From: Desulfosudis oleivorans
GTDB lineage: Bacteria > Desulfobacterota > Desulfobacteria > Desulfobacterales > SURF-7
Length of the DNA: 64,000 nucleotides
Reading direction: 5' to 3'
Assembly: GCA_020723325.1 (NCBI GenBank)
Contig: DYJD01000002.1
Coordinates: 223,629 to 287,628, forward strand
Of the stretch, positions 8,846 through 17,467 are shown piece after piece. Under the pieces are notes generated by a model. It was given only the letters and a program-made list of their open reading frames with translations. It was not told the DNA's origin and ran no database searches. Numbering within the stretch: position 1 is the first letter of the stretch; each line of letters starts with the position of its first letter. The translations under genes and the position numbers were made by a program.

Positions 8846-9481
8846 ATGAGCAGAATATTCGCCATCGGCGACATTCACGGCTGTTTTCACAAGCTGATCG
8901 AACTGATGGCCATCATAAATATTGATTTTCAAAAGGATAAGCTGATTTTCCTAGGGGATTATATCGACCGCGGACCAGCTTCCTATGAGGTGGTTGCCTA
9001 TCTCATCGCCTTGAAGCAGCAGTATGGCAAGCTGGTGTTTCTGAAAGGCAACCATGAGGAAATGCTTCTGAAATACCTTCAAGGAACCAACCGCTTGACC
9101 TATTTGGCCAACGGCGGTCAGCAGACCATTGACAGTTATATCAAAGCCGGGCGCTCGCCGGCCACGGGGTTGATACCGCCCCATCACTTGGACTTTTTCA
9201 ATTCCCTTGAACTTTTTTACCAAACCGATAAATATATTTTCGTGCATGCCGGGTTGCAGGACAAGATCCCTGTTGAAAAACAAAACGCCGAGGATCTTTT
9301 ATGGATTCGCAACCGCTTCATCAAATCAGGCTATGATTTCGGGCGCCAGGTGGTTTTCGGGCACACCCCTTTGCCGGAGCCCCTGGTTCAGTCCAATAAG
9401 ATCGGCATTGATACAGGGGCGGTATACGGCAACAAATTAACCTGTGTGGAACTGCCGGCCCTCAAATTTTATCAGGCTTGA
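8846..9481 (+). CDS. PPP-family Ser/Thr protein phosphatase (metallophosphoesterase)
   Basis: About 211 residues with all PPP metal motifs in order: GDIHG near residue 8, GDYIDRGP near 39, GNHEEM near 70, a later FVHAGL and FGHTPLPEP. These place two metal ions for hydrolysis of phosphate esters, as in PrpA/PP1-like bacterial phosphatases. Its size fits the bacterial group. The ATG at 8846 gives MSRIFAIGDIHG; a TTG at 8828 would add six residues. It is followed 11 bases later by an SH3 protein gene and then a PfkB kinase, probably co-transcribed. The substrate is unknown. Confidence 0.88.
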   Translation: MSRIFAIGDIHGCFHKLIELMAIINIDFQKDKLIFLGDYIDRGPASYEVVAYLIALKQQYGKLVFLKGNHEEMLLKYLQGTNRLTYLANGGQQTIDSYIKAGRSPATGLIPPHHLDFFNSLELFYQTDKYIFVHAGLQDKIPVEKQNAEDLLWIRNRFIKSGYDFGRQVVFGHTPLPEPLVQSNKIGIDTGAVYGNKLTCVELPALKFYQA

Positions 9482-9491
9482 AGAACAAAGG

Positions 9492-9962
9492 ATGACCATG
9501 AAACCATACTGCAAAAATATCCCCCGAAAAATGCTGCCGGCCTTGGGCATTAACCTCATCGTCCTGTTTTGCATGACCGAGCTTTGTCTGGCGGAGCGGC
9601 TGGCTGTTTCGGCCAAAAAAGCCAACATGCGCTCCGGTCCGGGCAACCAGTTTGAAGTTCTATGGGAAGTGGAGCAATATCACCCCTTTGAAGTCGTGAC
9701 CAAAAAGGGCGAATGGCTGCGGGTGCGGGATTATGAAAATGACGAAGCCTGGGTGCACCAATCCCTTTTGCAAAAAATCGACGCAGTGATCACCAGCAAG
9801 GACAAATGCAATATCCGCTCAGCGCCCAACGGCAATGCCGACATTTTGTTCACCACGGAGAAGGGCATCCCCTTCAAGGTGATTGCCCGCCAAGGCCAAT
9901 GGGTCCAGGTGGAACATTCCGACGGCGACAAGGGTTGGGCCCACCAATCTTTGATGTGGTAA
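9492..9962 (+). CDS. Exported protein with two bacterial SH3 domains
   Basis: A 156-residue protein with an N-terminal signal peptide (hydrophobic LPALGINLIVLFCMTELCLA, probable cleavage after LCLA) and two SH3b repeats: ANMRSGPGNQFEVLWEV near residue 40 and CNIRSAPNGNADILFTTEKG near 105. Each ends with an aromatic-rich VH-Q-SLL type strand. Such domains bind peptidoglycan or cell-wall peptides, so it probably acts in the periplasm. The ATG at 9492 follows an AAAGG site and lies 10 bases after the phosphatase stop codon. The start of the following kinase gene is 11 bases after its stop. Confidence 0.85.
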   Translation: MTMKPYCKNIPRKMLPALGINLIVLFCMTELCLAERLAVSAKKANMRSGPGNQFEVLWEVEQYHPFEVVTKKGEWLRVRDYENDEAWVHQSLLQKIDAVITSKDKCNIRSAPNGNADILFTTEKGIPFKVIARQGQWVQVEHSDGDKGWAHQSLMW

Positions 9963-9973
9963 TAAGGAAGGAA

Positions 9974-10981
9974 ATGCCTTTGATGAAACCGGAAAAACAA
10001 CTGATTGTGGGCCTGGGCTCGGCCCTGGTGGATATCCTGATCCACGCGAGCGAGGATTTTCTTGCTCGGCTGGATGCGCCCAAAGGCGGCATGGTGCTGG
10101 TGGAAAAATCCCGTTTGGATGAAATCCTGTCCCAAACAGCGGCCCAAAACATCATCGTTCCCGGCGGCTCGGCCTGCAATACGGCGGTGGGTGTGGCCCA
10201 ATTGGGCGGCAAGGCCCGTTTTGTTGGAAAATACTGCCCGGATGATCTTGGAGATTTTTTTGAAACCGAGCTGATCCGGCATGGGGTGGAGCCCATGCTC
10301 TTTCAATGCTCCTCACCCACCGGCCGGGTGCTTTCCATCATAACCCCGGATGCCCAGCGCACCATGTTCACCTATCTCGGCGCCTCCGCCGAGATGAAAC
10401 CTGCCGAGATGCGGGTGAGCTGTTTTCAGAACGCGGGTATCGTGCATATCGAAGGCTACCTGCTGTTTAATCCGGATTTATTGCTGGCGGCCCTGCAAGC
10501 CGCCCGCCAAGCCGGGGCCCTCATCTCCCTTGATCTTGCGAGTTATACCGTGGTGGAAACCGCCAAAAAACTCCTGCCGGAAATTATCCGCGAATATGTA
10601 AACATTTTGATTGCAAATGAGGATGAATCCCTGGCATATACTGGCATTTCAAACGAGCCCCAAGCCCTGTCCCTGCTTGCGGAAAATGTGGACCTGGCGG
10701 TATTGAAACTGGGCAAACGGGGCAGTTTGATCGCCCAAGGGGGCCGCATCATCACCATTGCGCCCCAGGGCAGCGGACCGGCCGTGGATACTACCGGTGC
10801 TGGGGACCTTTGGGCTTCCGGCTTTTTATTCGGTCTGGCCCAGGGCCTGCCCCTTGAAGACTGCGGGGCGCTTGCCTCAGCCTGTGGTTTTGAAGTATGT
10901 CAAGTAGTGGGGGCCACCATCCCGCCTGAAGGATGGGGGCGGATTCGGGATTTGTTGGGAGAAATAAAAAAAAGTGACTAA
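9974..10981 (+). CDS. PfkB-family sugar/nucleoside kinase, adenosine kinase-like
   Basis: The 335-residue product has the ribokinase fold signatures: GGSACNTAVGVAQLGG near residue 60 (substrate lid/first PfkB motif) and DTTGAGDLWASGFLFGL near residue 270 (second motif with the catalytic Asp and anion hole). It phosphorylates a hydroxymethyl group using ATP. The annotation adenosine kinase is common for this subgroup in Desulfobacterota, and MTA phosphorylase and APRT genes lie a few kilobases downstream, but substrate choice cannot be read from the sequence. ATG 9974 follows AAGGAAGG; a longer frame to 9806 lies within the previous gene. Confidence 0.8.
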   Translation: MPLMKPEKQLIVGLGSALVDILIHASEDFLARLDAPKGGMVLVEKSRLDEILSQTAAQNIIVPGGSACNTAVGVAQLGGKARFVGKYCPDDLGDFFETELIRHGVEPMLFQCSSPTGRVLSIITPDAQRTMFTYLGASAEMKPAEMRVSCFQNAGIVHIEGYLLFNPDLLLAALQAARQAGALISLDLASYTVVETAKKLLPEIIREYVNILIANEDESLAYTGISNEPQALSLLAENVDLAVLKLGKRGSLIAQGGRIITIAPQGSGPAVDTTGAGDLWASGFLFGLAQGLPLEDCGALASACGFEVCQVVGATIPPEGWGRIRDLLGEIKKSD

Positions 10982-11063
10982 AGTTTGAAGTGACTAAAGT
11001 TGAGGAGGCGCTGCGCTTCGTCATTTTAGGTAATAAGCTTATTTTATTTTGGAGGGCGTGAAC

Positions 11064-11756
11064 ATGGCAAAATTATCCACCATATCCTTGGAACGAAAAA
11101 AAGAGCTGGAACAACCGGATGAATTTTTATCCCTGTCCAGTCGTTTGATCCAGCTCAGCATGGCCCATAAGGAAAAATTGCTCGGCGGGGTGACGGCGGT
11201 TGTGGTTCTGTGCGTCCTCATCCTTGGCTATCGGTATTTTTCCGCCCGGGCCGAGGCCAAGGCCGTGGAAATGCTCAGCAAGGAGACTTCCCGTTACAAT
11301 GAGGCCATGACCAGCAAGGGGCCGGCTGAGGCCCTGCAAGCCGTCCAGGAACAGTTCAACCTTTTGATAGACAAACACGGCGGCACCATGGCCGGCAAAA
11401 TCGCGCGGATCAAACTGGCGGACATGCTGTTTAAAGCCGGACAATATGACCAGGCCATCCAGCACTTTCAGGAAGCCGGCAAAAATTTCAGCGCTATTCC
11501 CAGTTTGCAGGATGTGGTCAACAACGGCCTGGGATGCGCCTATGAAGCCAAGGGCGATTTGCCCAAAGCTTTGGAATATTTTCAATTGGTGGCGGACAAC
11601 AAAGAGGGGACCATCCAGGATGAAGCCTTGTTTCATCTGGGAATCATCCATGCTGAAATGGGCGATAAGGAAAAAAGCCGGGCGGCCTTTAAGGCCATCA
11701 TAGACAATCACCCCGACTCCATGTACCTGCCCATTGCAAAGGAATTGTCCGCATGA
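11064..11756 (+). CDS. Membrane-anchored TPR protein (YfgM-like)
   Basis: A 230-residue protein: a basic cytoplasmic N-terminus, one transmembrane helix ([19 protein letters not shown], about residues 40-58) and a periplasmic part made of about four tetratricopeptide-like helices (for example [29 protein letters not shown] and [21 protein letters not shown]). The layout is that of YfgM-type proteins that assist outer-membrane or secretory chaperone networks. The ATG at 11064 has a perfect GGAGG site 8 bases upstream. Its stop overlaps the start of dapL by four bases (ATGA), so the two are co-translated. Confidence 0.8.
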   Translation: MAKLSTISLERKKELEQPDEFLSLSSRLIQLSMAHKEKLLGGVTAVVVLCVLILGYRYFSARAEAKAVEMLSKETSRYNEAMTSKGPAEALQAVQEQFNLLIDKHGGTMAGKIARIKLADMLFKAGQYDQAIQHFQEAGKNFSAIPSLQDVVNNGLGCAYEAKGDLPKALEYFQLVADNKEGTIQDEALFHLGIIHAEMGDKEKSRAAFKAIIDNHPDSMYLPIAKELSA

Positions 11757-12976
11757 TCCGTATCAATGAAAACTATCTGAAGCTGCAAGCCGCCTACCTT
11801 TTTTCCGACATTGCCAAGCGTGTCGGCCGTTTTCAGGAAACCCATCCGGACCGCAAAATCATCCGCCTGGGCATTGGGGATGTCACCCGGGCTTTGCCCC
11901 AGGCTTGTATTGATGCCTTTCACCAGGCTGTGGACGAAATGGGGGTGGACAGTTCTTTCCGCGGCTATGGCCCGGAGCAGGGCTATCTGTTTTTGCGGGA
12001 AAAAATCGCTGCCGTGGATTTTCAGGCCCGCAACGCCGATATCGCCCCCGAGGAAATCTTCATCAGCGACGGCGCCAAATGTGATACCGGCAATATTCAG
12101 GAAATTTTCGCCGCTGACACCCGCATCGCCATCCCGGACCCGGTCTATCCGGTATACATGGATACCAATGTGATGGCGGGCCGGACCGGTTTTTTTCAAA
12201 ACGGCCGCTATGAAAACGTGATCTACCTGGAAAGCACCCGGGCCAATGATTTTATTCCCGATTTTCCAAAGGTTCCGGTGGACCTGATCTATCTTTGTTT
12301 TCCCAACAACCCCACCGGTGCGGTCATCACCAAGGCCGCCCTGGAAAAATGGGTTGATTATGCCCGGGAAAACAAGGCCGTCATATTGTATGATGCCGCC
12401 TATGAGGCTTTTATCCAGGATGATGAGCTGCCCCGTTCCATCTATGAGATCAAGGGCGCCAAGGAAGTGGCCATCGAGTTCAGAAGCTATTCCAAAACCG
12501 CCGGCTTCACCGGCACCCGCTGCGCCTATACGGTTGTTCCCCAGGCCTGCATGGCTTTTGATGAAAAAGGCAATCGCCATGCCCTGCACAAACTATGGAA
12601 TCGGCGCCACACCACCAAATTCAACGGAGTCTCCTATCCGGTCCAAAGGGCTGCGGAGGCTGTCTACTCCCGGGCGGGACAAGCGCAGGTTAAAGTCCTG
12701 GTGGACTACTACATGGGCAATGCCGCGCTGATCCGCAAGGAAATGACCGACCTCGGCTATGATTGTGTGGGCGGAATCAATTCGCCTTATATATGGATCG
12801 ACACCCGCACAGACTCCTGGCAGTTCTTTGACCGCCTGCTGAACGAAGCCGCCGTGGTTTGCACGCCGGGCGCGGGTTTCGGCGCCTGCGGCCAAGGCTA
12901 CATCCGCATCAGCGCCTTTAACAGCGAGGAGAATGTCCGCGAAGCCATGGACCGCATCAAAACCGCCTTGTCCTAG
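11753..12976 (+). CDS. dapL: LL-diaminopimelate aminotransferase
   Basis: A 407-residue class I/II aminotransferase that converts tetrahydrodipicolinate directly to LL-diaminopimelate using glutamate, a one-step branch of lysine and peptidoglycan precursor synthesis. Visible signatures are [46 protein letters not shown], the PLP-contacting [10 protein letters not shown], and the Schiff-base lysine in [15 protein letters not shown]. Length and motifs match DapL. The start ATG overlaps the previous stop. This route is typical of Desulfobacterota, Chlamydiae and cyanobacteria. Confidence 0.95.
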   Translation: MIRINENYLKLQAAYLFSDIAKRVGRFQETHPDRKIIRLGIGDVTRALPQACIDAFHQAVDEMGVDSSFRGYGPEQGYLFLREKIAAVDFQARNADIAPEEIFISDGAKCDTGNIQEIFAADTRIAIPDPVYPVYMDTNVMAGRTGFFQNGRYENVIYLESTRANDFIPDFPKVPVDLIYLCFPNNPTGAVITKAALEKWVDYARENKAVILYDAAYEAFIQDDELPRSIYEIKGAKEVAIEFRSYSKTAGFTGTRCAYTVVPQACMAFDEKGNRHALHKLWNRRHTTKFNGVSYPVQRAAEAVYSRAGQAQVKVLVDYYMGNAALIRKEMTDLGYDCVGGINSPYIWIDTRTDSWQFFDRLLNEAAVVCTPGAGFGACGQGYIRISAFNSEENVREAMDRIKTALS

Positions 12977-12989
12977 GGCGCGCCCGACC

Positions 12990-14663
12990 ATGGACCTGCG
13001 AACCTGCGTGGTTCCTCCGGGCCGCTTCCGTTACGGTATTCACCGGCCGCGCTATCGTGTCCATAATTTGCGGGAAACGGATTTTACCGCGGTTCTAGGG
13101 ACAGATCCCCAGGGAAAGACCTATTCCAACGAGGCAAATTTTCCGGCCGCCGCCCTGGAAGAAGCCCAGGCCGACATAATTTATGAGATTCCCAATCCTT
13201 TTCCCTTCCGGGGCACGACCTATATTGCCAAAAGCTGGGCCGACCCCAGGGCCGATGATCCTGCAAGCATCCGTCTGCCTGCGGCGCCGGCGATTTCTTT
13301 TGATGAAATCCTGAAAAAATGGCGGTTGGAGGGAAGAGCAACCGGTCTGGAACTGGAGCAGGTGCTGGCCGATCTTCCGGAACCCCTGTTGCTGGCCCTG
13401 GCAGTCACCTCCATTGAGCCCCATGACCTGGTTTGCCTGGCCAGGCTTTGTTGCACCTTTGAATTCAAGAAGGACGGTAAGACCCCCCAAGGCCTGCAAT
13501 ATGAAATATCCGCCAGCGGCAAACCCCGGCCGCGCATCACGAACTTCCCCTTGTTCGAGGCCGTGGCCAACAATCCACATTTGCCGGATGAATATAAAAC
13601 AGCCATGGTGCTCTTCCCCGGCGCCCAGGGCGGCAGTGAAATCATGGGACAATGGCGCCGGCCGGAAAACCGGAGTCATATATTTGAATACCTGCGCCGC
13701 AACAGTTATATCCCCTGGGGCCATTATGCCGCCAACATGGCCCATGATGCCGTGCGTTACAGCATTCAGGATCTGACGGCAACGGATATGCAGGGCCTGC
13801 GGCATCTCTATTATCAGCGTACCTATGTCCGCCTGGCTGAACAGTTGGGCCTGACCCTGCCGCCTGAACGTCGAAGCCTCTCGGAAACGGAATTGGAAGC
13901 CCTGCGGTTGGACATTCAAGCAGCCCTGGCGGCCCACCCGGAATCGCTCCGGCCGACCTTTGACGCCACCCTGTGGGGCTGGAATTTTGGATTTGATTTT
14001 TCCCCCAGCCACTATCGCCTGCATGCCTCGCATCAACAGATCCACCAGCAATTCGCTCTGATTCCCCGGACCGTGCCCATGGAATATAGCGATGGACTTC
14101 GGGCAAAAGCCGGCCCGGGCATGCTGGCCGCCTTTGCCTGCGGCGATCTGGTCCATGAATTTGTCAGGGAGTACCGCCGACAGACCCAACGTAGTTTTTT
14201 CAGCGACTACTTTCAGGCCTTGCGCACCAATCGCAGGATGGATGGCCGCACGGATTGCAAGGGTGAATTGATCATTTACGAAGATGAAAAGGTCATGCTT
14301 TTTGTTCCCAAAGCCCAGACTTCCCAGTGGGAACTCCAGTTGGCTTGTCTAACGCCAGTGGGCAATATTGTCGCGGCTGATCCTGCGCTGAGAAGGTCCT
14401 TGGATCACGGAATACTCACGGCGGTCAGAATCTTGTCCGAGATGGGCGCAAGGATGATAACCACCATCGAGTATTCCAGCCGTTTCTGCCCTGCAAATGA
14501 CGATTTCCATCTGCTCTATGCCTTTCTTCCCAAACTGCCGGAGTCGCCCGGGGCCTTCAGCGAAGCCCAATTGCGCTGGATCAACGGCCATTATCCCGAG
14601 GATTTTGCCGAGGCCTGCCGGCGCTCTTTGGCGCGCTTGGACCTTACGTCGGGGTCGATATAA
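12990..14663 (+). CDS. Uncharacterised protein resembling GalT/HIT nucleotidyltransferases
   Basis: A 557-residue protein with no family I can name firmly. Two regions resemble the HIT superfamily: residues around 350 contain YRLHASHQQIHQQFALIP, and the C-terminal half has EDEKVMLFVPKAQTSQWELQ, DHGILTAVRILSEMG and FHLLYAFLPKLP followed by RWINGHYPEDFAEACRRSL, a pattern like the second half of galactose-1-phosphate uridylyltransferase. Conserved-looking aromatic stretches include GHYAANMAHDAVRY. If correct it would transfer nucleotidyl groups in the cytoplasm. The start ATG at 12990 lies 13 bases after dapL and has a poor ribosome site; an in-frame start inside dapL (12933) is less likely. Confidence 0.5.
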   Translation: MDLRTCVVPPGRFRYGIHRPRYRVHNLRETDFTAVLGTDPQGKTYSNEANFPAAALEEAQADIIYEIPNPFPFRGTTYIAKSWADPRADDPASIRLPAAPAISFDEILKKWRLEGRATGLELEQVLADLPEPLLLALAVTSIEPHDLVCLARLCCTFEFKKDGKTPQGLQYEISASGKPRPRITNFPLFEAVANNPHLPDEYKTAMVLFPGAQGGSEIMGQWRRPENRSHIFEYLRRNSYIPWGHYAANMAHDAVRYSIQDLTATDMQGLRHLYYQRTYVRLAEQLGLTLPPERRSLSETELEALRLDIQAALAAHPESLRPTFDATLWGWNFGFDFSPSHYRLHASHQQIHQQFALIPRTVPMEYSDGLRAKAGPGMLAAFACGDLVHEFVREYRRQTQRSFFSDYFQALRTNRRMDGRTDCKGELIIYEDEKVMLFVPKAQTSQWELQLACLTPVGNIVAADPALRRSLDHGILTAVRILSEMGARMITTIEYSSRFCPANDDFHLLYAFLPKLPESPGAFSEAQLRWINGHYPEDFAEACRRSLARLDLTSGSI

Positions 14664-14742
14664 TAAATTAATAATCGAATTCGTTCTCTTTCCAATCCAC
14701 ACTCCACGTTTTGGCCACACCCCCATTGCGTTTTGTGTTGTG

Positions 14743-14783
14743 TTGTGGGAGCGGCTTCCAGCCGCGATACGGCCATCAAGCCC
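14743..14783. repeat. Palindromic element A, copy 3 (core)
   Basis: TGTGGGAGCGGCTTCCAGCC followed by GCGATACGGCCATCAAGCCC. The core pairs GCGGCT with AGCCGC around a TCC loop; only part of the outer right arm is present. Confidence 0.75.
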
Positions 14784-14798
14784 TTGCTATATTTTGTA

Positions 14799-14850
14799 AG
14801 ACACGGATTGCGCGGATTTCACGGATTTTACAAAAAAAAGGGACTGTCCC
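14799..14850. repeat. Short direct repeat D, copy 2
   Basis: AGACACGGATTGCGCGGATT then TCACGGATTTTACAAAAAAA and GGGACTGTCCC. Same order of parts as copy 1 at 7848-7897. Confidence 0.7.
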
Positions 14851-15021
14851 TATTTACTGATGGGACTCCGCTGAATCTTCGGATTAACGGACTATCCTCC
14901 TCTTGACAATCAGGAACAAAAATGTTGTGTTGCCGGAGCTTAAGCCGATTTCCGGGTTGTGTGATGGCCTGCACATCTTCATCATCCGGAAACGGACAGT
15001 CAAATTAAACATACACGAAGT

Positions 15022-15106
15022 CGGCTCTTGATCATTGCTTCGCCCATGTCGCGGCTGGAAGCCGCTCCCCCAACCGGGCGGAAGGCCGAAGAGAAAATCA
15101 AGGCCC
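15022..15106. repeat. Palindromic element A, copy 4 (opposite orientation)
   Basis: Core GTCGCGGCTGGAAGCCGCTC reads on the opposite strand to copies 1-3. The outer arms CGGCTCTTGATCATTGCTTC and GGCCGAAGAGAAAATCAAGG pair imperfectly. It ends about 20 bases before the mtnP start codon and so is probably within the 5' leader of that gene. Confidence 0.75.
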
Positions 15107-15127
15107 GCTATTGCCTGAGGATGTCTT

Positions 15128-15874
15128 ATGAAAAAAATCGGTATAATCGGCGGCTCCGGCCTGGATGATCCAGCCATTCTCCAGGATGTGACCGCCCTTC
15201 AGGTGGAAACACCCTATGGCAAACCTTCTTCACGGCTGCAAGTGGGCCGCATCGACAATGTGGAGGTCGTACTGCTGGCCCGCCACGGGCGCAAACATCA
15301 ATTCAGCCCCACCCAGGTGAACTACCGGGCCAATATTCATGCCTTGATGGAGGCCGGCGTGACCCATATCCTGGCCACCACCGCCTGCGGCAGCCTGAGG
15401 CATGAGATCGGCCGGGGGGATTTTGTCATCCTGGATCAATTCATCGATTTCACCCGATACCGCAAAACCACTTTTTTCGATTCCTTTGCAGACGGGCCGC
15501 GCCATACGTCCATGGCCGATCCGTTTGATCCTGGGCTTTGCAAACTTTTATTCGAAACCGCAAAGCAGATGGGGCTGCCCGTCCACCCCCAGGGCACGGT
15601 GGTGACCATCGAAGGTCCACGATTTTCCACCAGGGCCGAATCCCGAATGTTCCGCTTGTGGGGGGCGGATGTCATCAACATGTCCATCGCTCCGGAAGCC
15701 ATTCTGGCCAATGAGGCCGGCATCCCTTATGCCGCGGTGGCCATGTCCACGGACTACGACTGCTGGAAGGAAGATGAAAAACCGGTTTCATGGGATGAAA
15801 TTCTGGCGGTTTTCAACCAGAATGCGGAAAATGTCAAAAAACTTTTAATCCAGGTCATTTCCAAAATCAAATGA
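15128..15874 (+). CDS. mtnP: S-methyl-5'-thioadenosine phosphorylase (MTAP/PNP family)
   Basis: A 248-residue phosphorylase that splits methylthioadenosine into adenine and methylthioribose-1-phosphate. Family signatures: [12 protein letters not shown] at the N-terminus (phosphate site), [52 protein letters not shown] and the base-binding [16 protein letters not shown] with STDYDCW. Related purine nucleoside phosphorylases share much of this, so inosine or guanosine use is not excluded. The adenine product would feed the APRT gene starting 8 bases downstream. The start follows a family A repeat. Confidence 0.92.
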   Translation: MKKIGIIGGSGLDDPAILQDVTALQVETPYGKPSSRLQVGRIDNVEVVLLARHGRKHQFSPTQVNYRANIHALMEAGVTHILATTACGSLRHEIGRGDFVILDQFIDFTRYRKTTFFDSFADGPRHTSMADPFDPGLCKLLFETAKQMGLPVHPQGTVVTIEGPRFSTRAESRMFRLWGADVINMSIAPEAILANEAGIPYAAVAMSTDYDCWKEDEKPVSWDEILAVFNQNAENVKKLLIQVISKIK

Positions 15875-15881
15875 GGCATTC

Positions 15882-16403
15882 ATGAATATCAAAGACAAAA
15901 TCAGAACCGTACCCAATTGGCCTATTAAAGGCGTCATGTTCCGTGACATCACCACCCTTATTCAGGATCCGGCGGCATTTAAGGCTACCTGCGATGCCTT
16001 TTACGAGCGTTACAAAAACAAGCAGCTTGACAAGATCGTGGGCATTGACGCCCGTGGTTTCATTTTCGGGGCGGTCCTGGCCTATAAGCTCAATATCGGT
16101 TTTGTACCGGTGCGTAAAAAAGGCAAGCTGCCCTATCAGACCATCAACGCGGCCTACACCCTGGAATACGGCGAAAACATTGTGGAGATGCATGCCGATG
16201 CCATTCAAAAGGGTGAAAAAGTGGTCATTATCGATGATCTCATCGCCACCGGCGGAACAATCGCCGCCGCCGCATCCCTGGTAGAAAAACTGGGTGGTCA
16301 AATCATCGAATTGGCCTTTGTCATCGAATTGCCGGACCTCAAGGGCCGCGAAAAAATAAAAGGCTATGATATATTCGCCTTAACCGAATTTGAAGGTGAA
16401 TGA
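15882..16403 (+). CDS. apt: Adenine phosphoribosyltransferase
   Basis: A 173-residue type I phosphoribosyltransferase turning adenine and PRPP into AMP. It has the N-terminal IRTVPNWPIKGVMFRDITTL typical of APRT, the GIDARGFIFGAVLAYKL segment, the flexible loop RKKGKLPYQT, and the PRPP-binding VVIIDDLIATGGT. Length is standard for bacterial Apt. It sits between mtnP (7-base gap) and dus (4-base overlap), forming a coherent salvage operon: MTA to adenine to AMP. Confidence 0.95.
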   Translation: MNIKDKIRTVPNWPIKGVMFRDITTLIQDPAAFKATCDAFYERYKNKQLDKIVGIDARGFIFGAVLAYKLNIGFVPVRKKGKLPYQTINAAYTLEYGENIVEMHADAIQKGEKVVIIDDLIATGGTIAAAASLVEKLGGQIIELAFVIELPDLKGREKIKGYDIFALTEFEGE

Positions 16404-17425
16404 GCAGCTCCCTTTCCGCCTTTTTGAAACAACCGCTGCGCATCGGCTCCAAAACCATTGAGAATCGCCTGTTGCTGGCTCCCATGGCCGGACTGACCCA
16501 TATCGCCTTCCGGGAATTGGTGGCCGGCTTCGGCGGCCATGGCCTGCTGTTCACGGAAATGTGCAATGCCCGCCTGGTGCCCCATGAAAACCGTTTTGTT
16601 TCTCCAGTGTTCAGATGGCGTGACCAGGAACTCCCCTTCCTGGTCTGCCAGCTTTTCGGCAGTGATCCCATGCAAATGGCCAAGGCCGCAGCCCGGGTGG
16701 AAAGGGAAGGCTTTTTCGGGGTGGACATCAACATGGGCTGTGCCGTTACCGGCATTTGCCGCCAGAATTGCGGCGCCGAGCTCCTGAAACAGCCCGAGCT
16801 GGCGGCCAGGATCGTTGAGGCTGTGCGCAAAACCGTGTCCATTCCGGTTTTCGTCAAATTCCGCACCGGCTGGAGCGATGATCCGGAATATGCGGTGATG
16901 CTGGCGAAATTGTTCCAGGCAGCCGGCGCCGATGCCTTGACCTTCCATCCCCGGATGGCGCCGGACCGGCGTTCCCGGCCGCCCAAATGGGACTACATCC
17001 GGCTGGTAAAAGAAAATGTGGGTATTCCCGTTTTCGGCAATGGTAATGTGTTTGACGAGCAGGATGCCCGCACCATGCTGACGTCCACGGGTTGCGAAGG
17101 TATCGCCCTCGGCCGGATCGCGGCGGCCAAGCCCTGGATATTCAGGGCCTGGACAGAAGATCAGGCTTTGCCAAAAGATATTTTCTCAAGCACCCTCTTG
17201 AAACTTACCCACCTGCTGGAAACCCATTTTGAACCCAGTTACGCAGCGAAGCTCTTCCGGAAATTCGTCCCTTATTTTTCAAGCAATTTTCGTTTTGGGC
17301 ATGACCTGCGCCGCCGGCTTTGGCGGGAGGAAAGTATGGCTGCCGTCCGGCTCACCATCCAACAGGAATTTGAGAAAGCGCCGGAATTGACCACCCGGCC
17401 CAATATCAACCTATTTTGCGCCTGA
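16400..17425 (+). CDS. tRNA-dihydrouridine synthase family protein
   Basis: A 341-residue FMN-dependent TIM barrel that reduces uridine in tRNA D-loops. Signatures: LLLAPMAGLTHIAFRELV near residue 25, the NMGCAVTGICRQNCGAELL region containing the likely catalytic cysteine and following loop, FVKFRTGW, FHPRMAPDRRSRPPKWDYI and the FMN phosphate site FGNGNVFDEQDA. The ATGA overlap with apt implies co-translation. Which Dus subfamily and which tRNA position are not evident. The C-terminal helical domain is present, so the gene appears complete. Confidence 0.9.
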   Translation: MSSSLSAFLKQPLRIGSKTIENRLLLAPMAGLTHIAFRELVAGFGGHGLLFTEMCNARLVPHENRFVSPVFRWRDQELPFLVCQLFGSDPMQMAKAAARVEREGFFGVDINMGCAVTGICRQNCGAELLKQPELAARIVEAVRKTVSIPVFVKFRTGWSDDPEYAVMLAKLFQAAGADALTFHPRMAPDRRSRPPKWDYIRLVKENVGIPVFGNGNVFDEQDARTMLTSTGCEGIALGRIAAAKPWIFRAWTEDQALPKDIFSSTLLKLTHLLETHFEPSYAAKLFRKFVPYFSSNFRFGHDLRRRLWREESMAAVRLTIQQEFEKAPELTTRPNINLFCA

Positions 17426-17467
17426 AATGGCGGCCTCCAGAACTGCCAGGGCAATCGCATATCTTTT

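Larger units (their letters stand above)
14664..15127. other. Intergenic region with repeats A and D
   Basis: About 460 bases between the GalT-like gene and mtnP. It carries an element A core (14743-14783), repeat D (14799-14850) and a second, inverted element A (15022-15106). A GGGACTGTCCC run (14839-14849) is itself a short palindrome. No gene is supported; the frames here have no domain and are crossed by the repeats. Confidence 0.6.

Noticed and set aside
11708-12589. A 293-codon minus-strand frame opposite dapL
   Set aside because: It is the antisense shadow of a highly conserved enzyme gene in a GC-rich region; no domain and no ribosome site.
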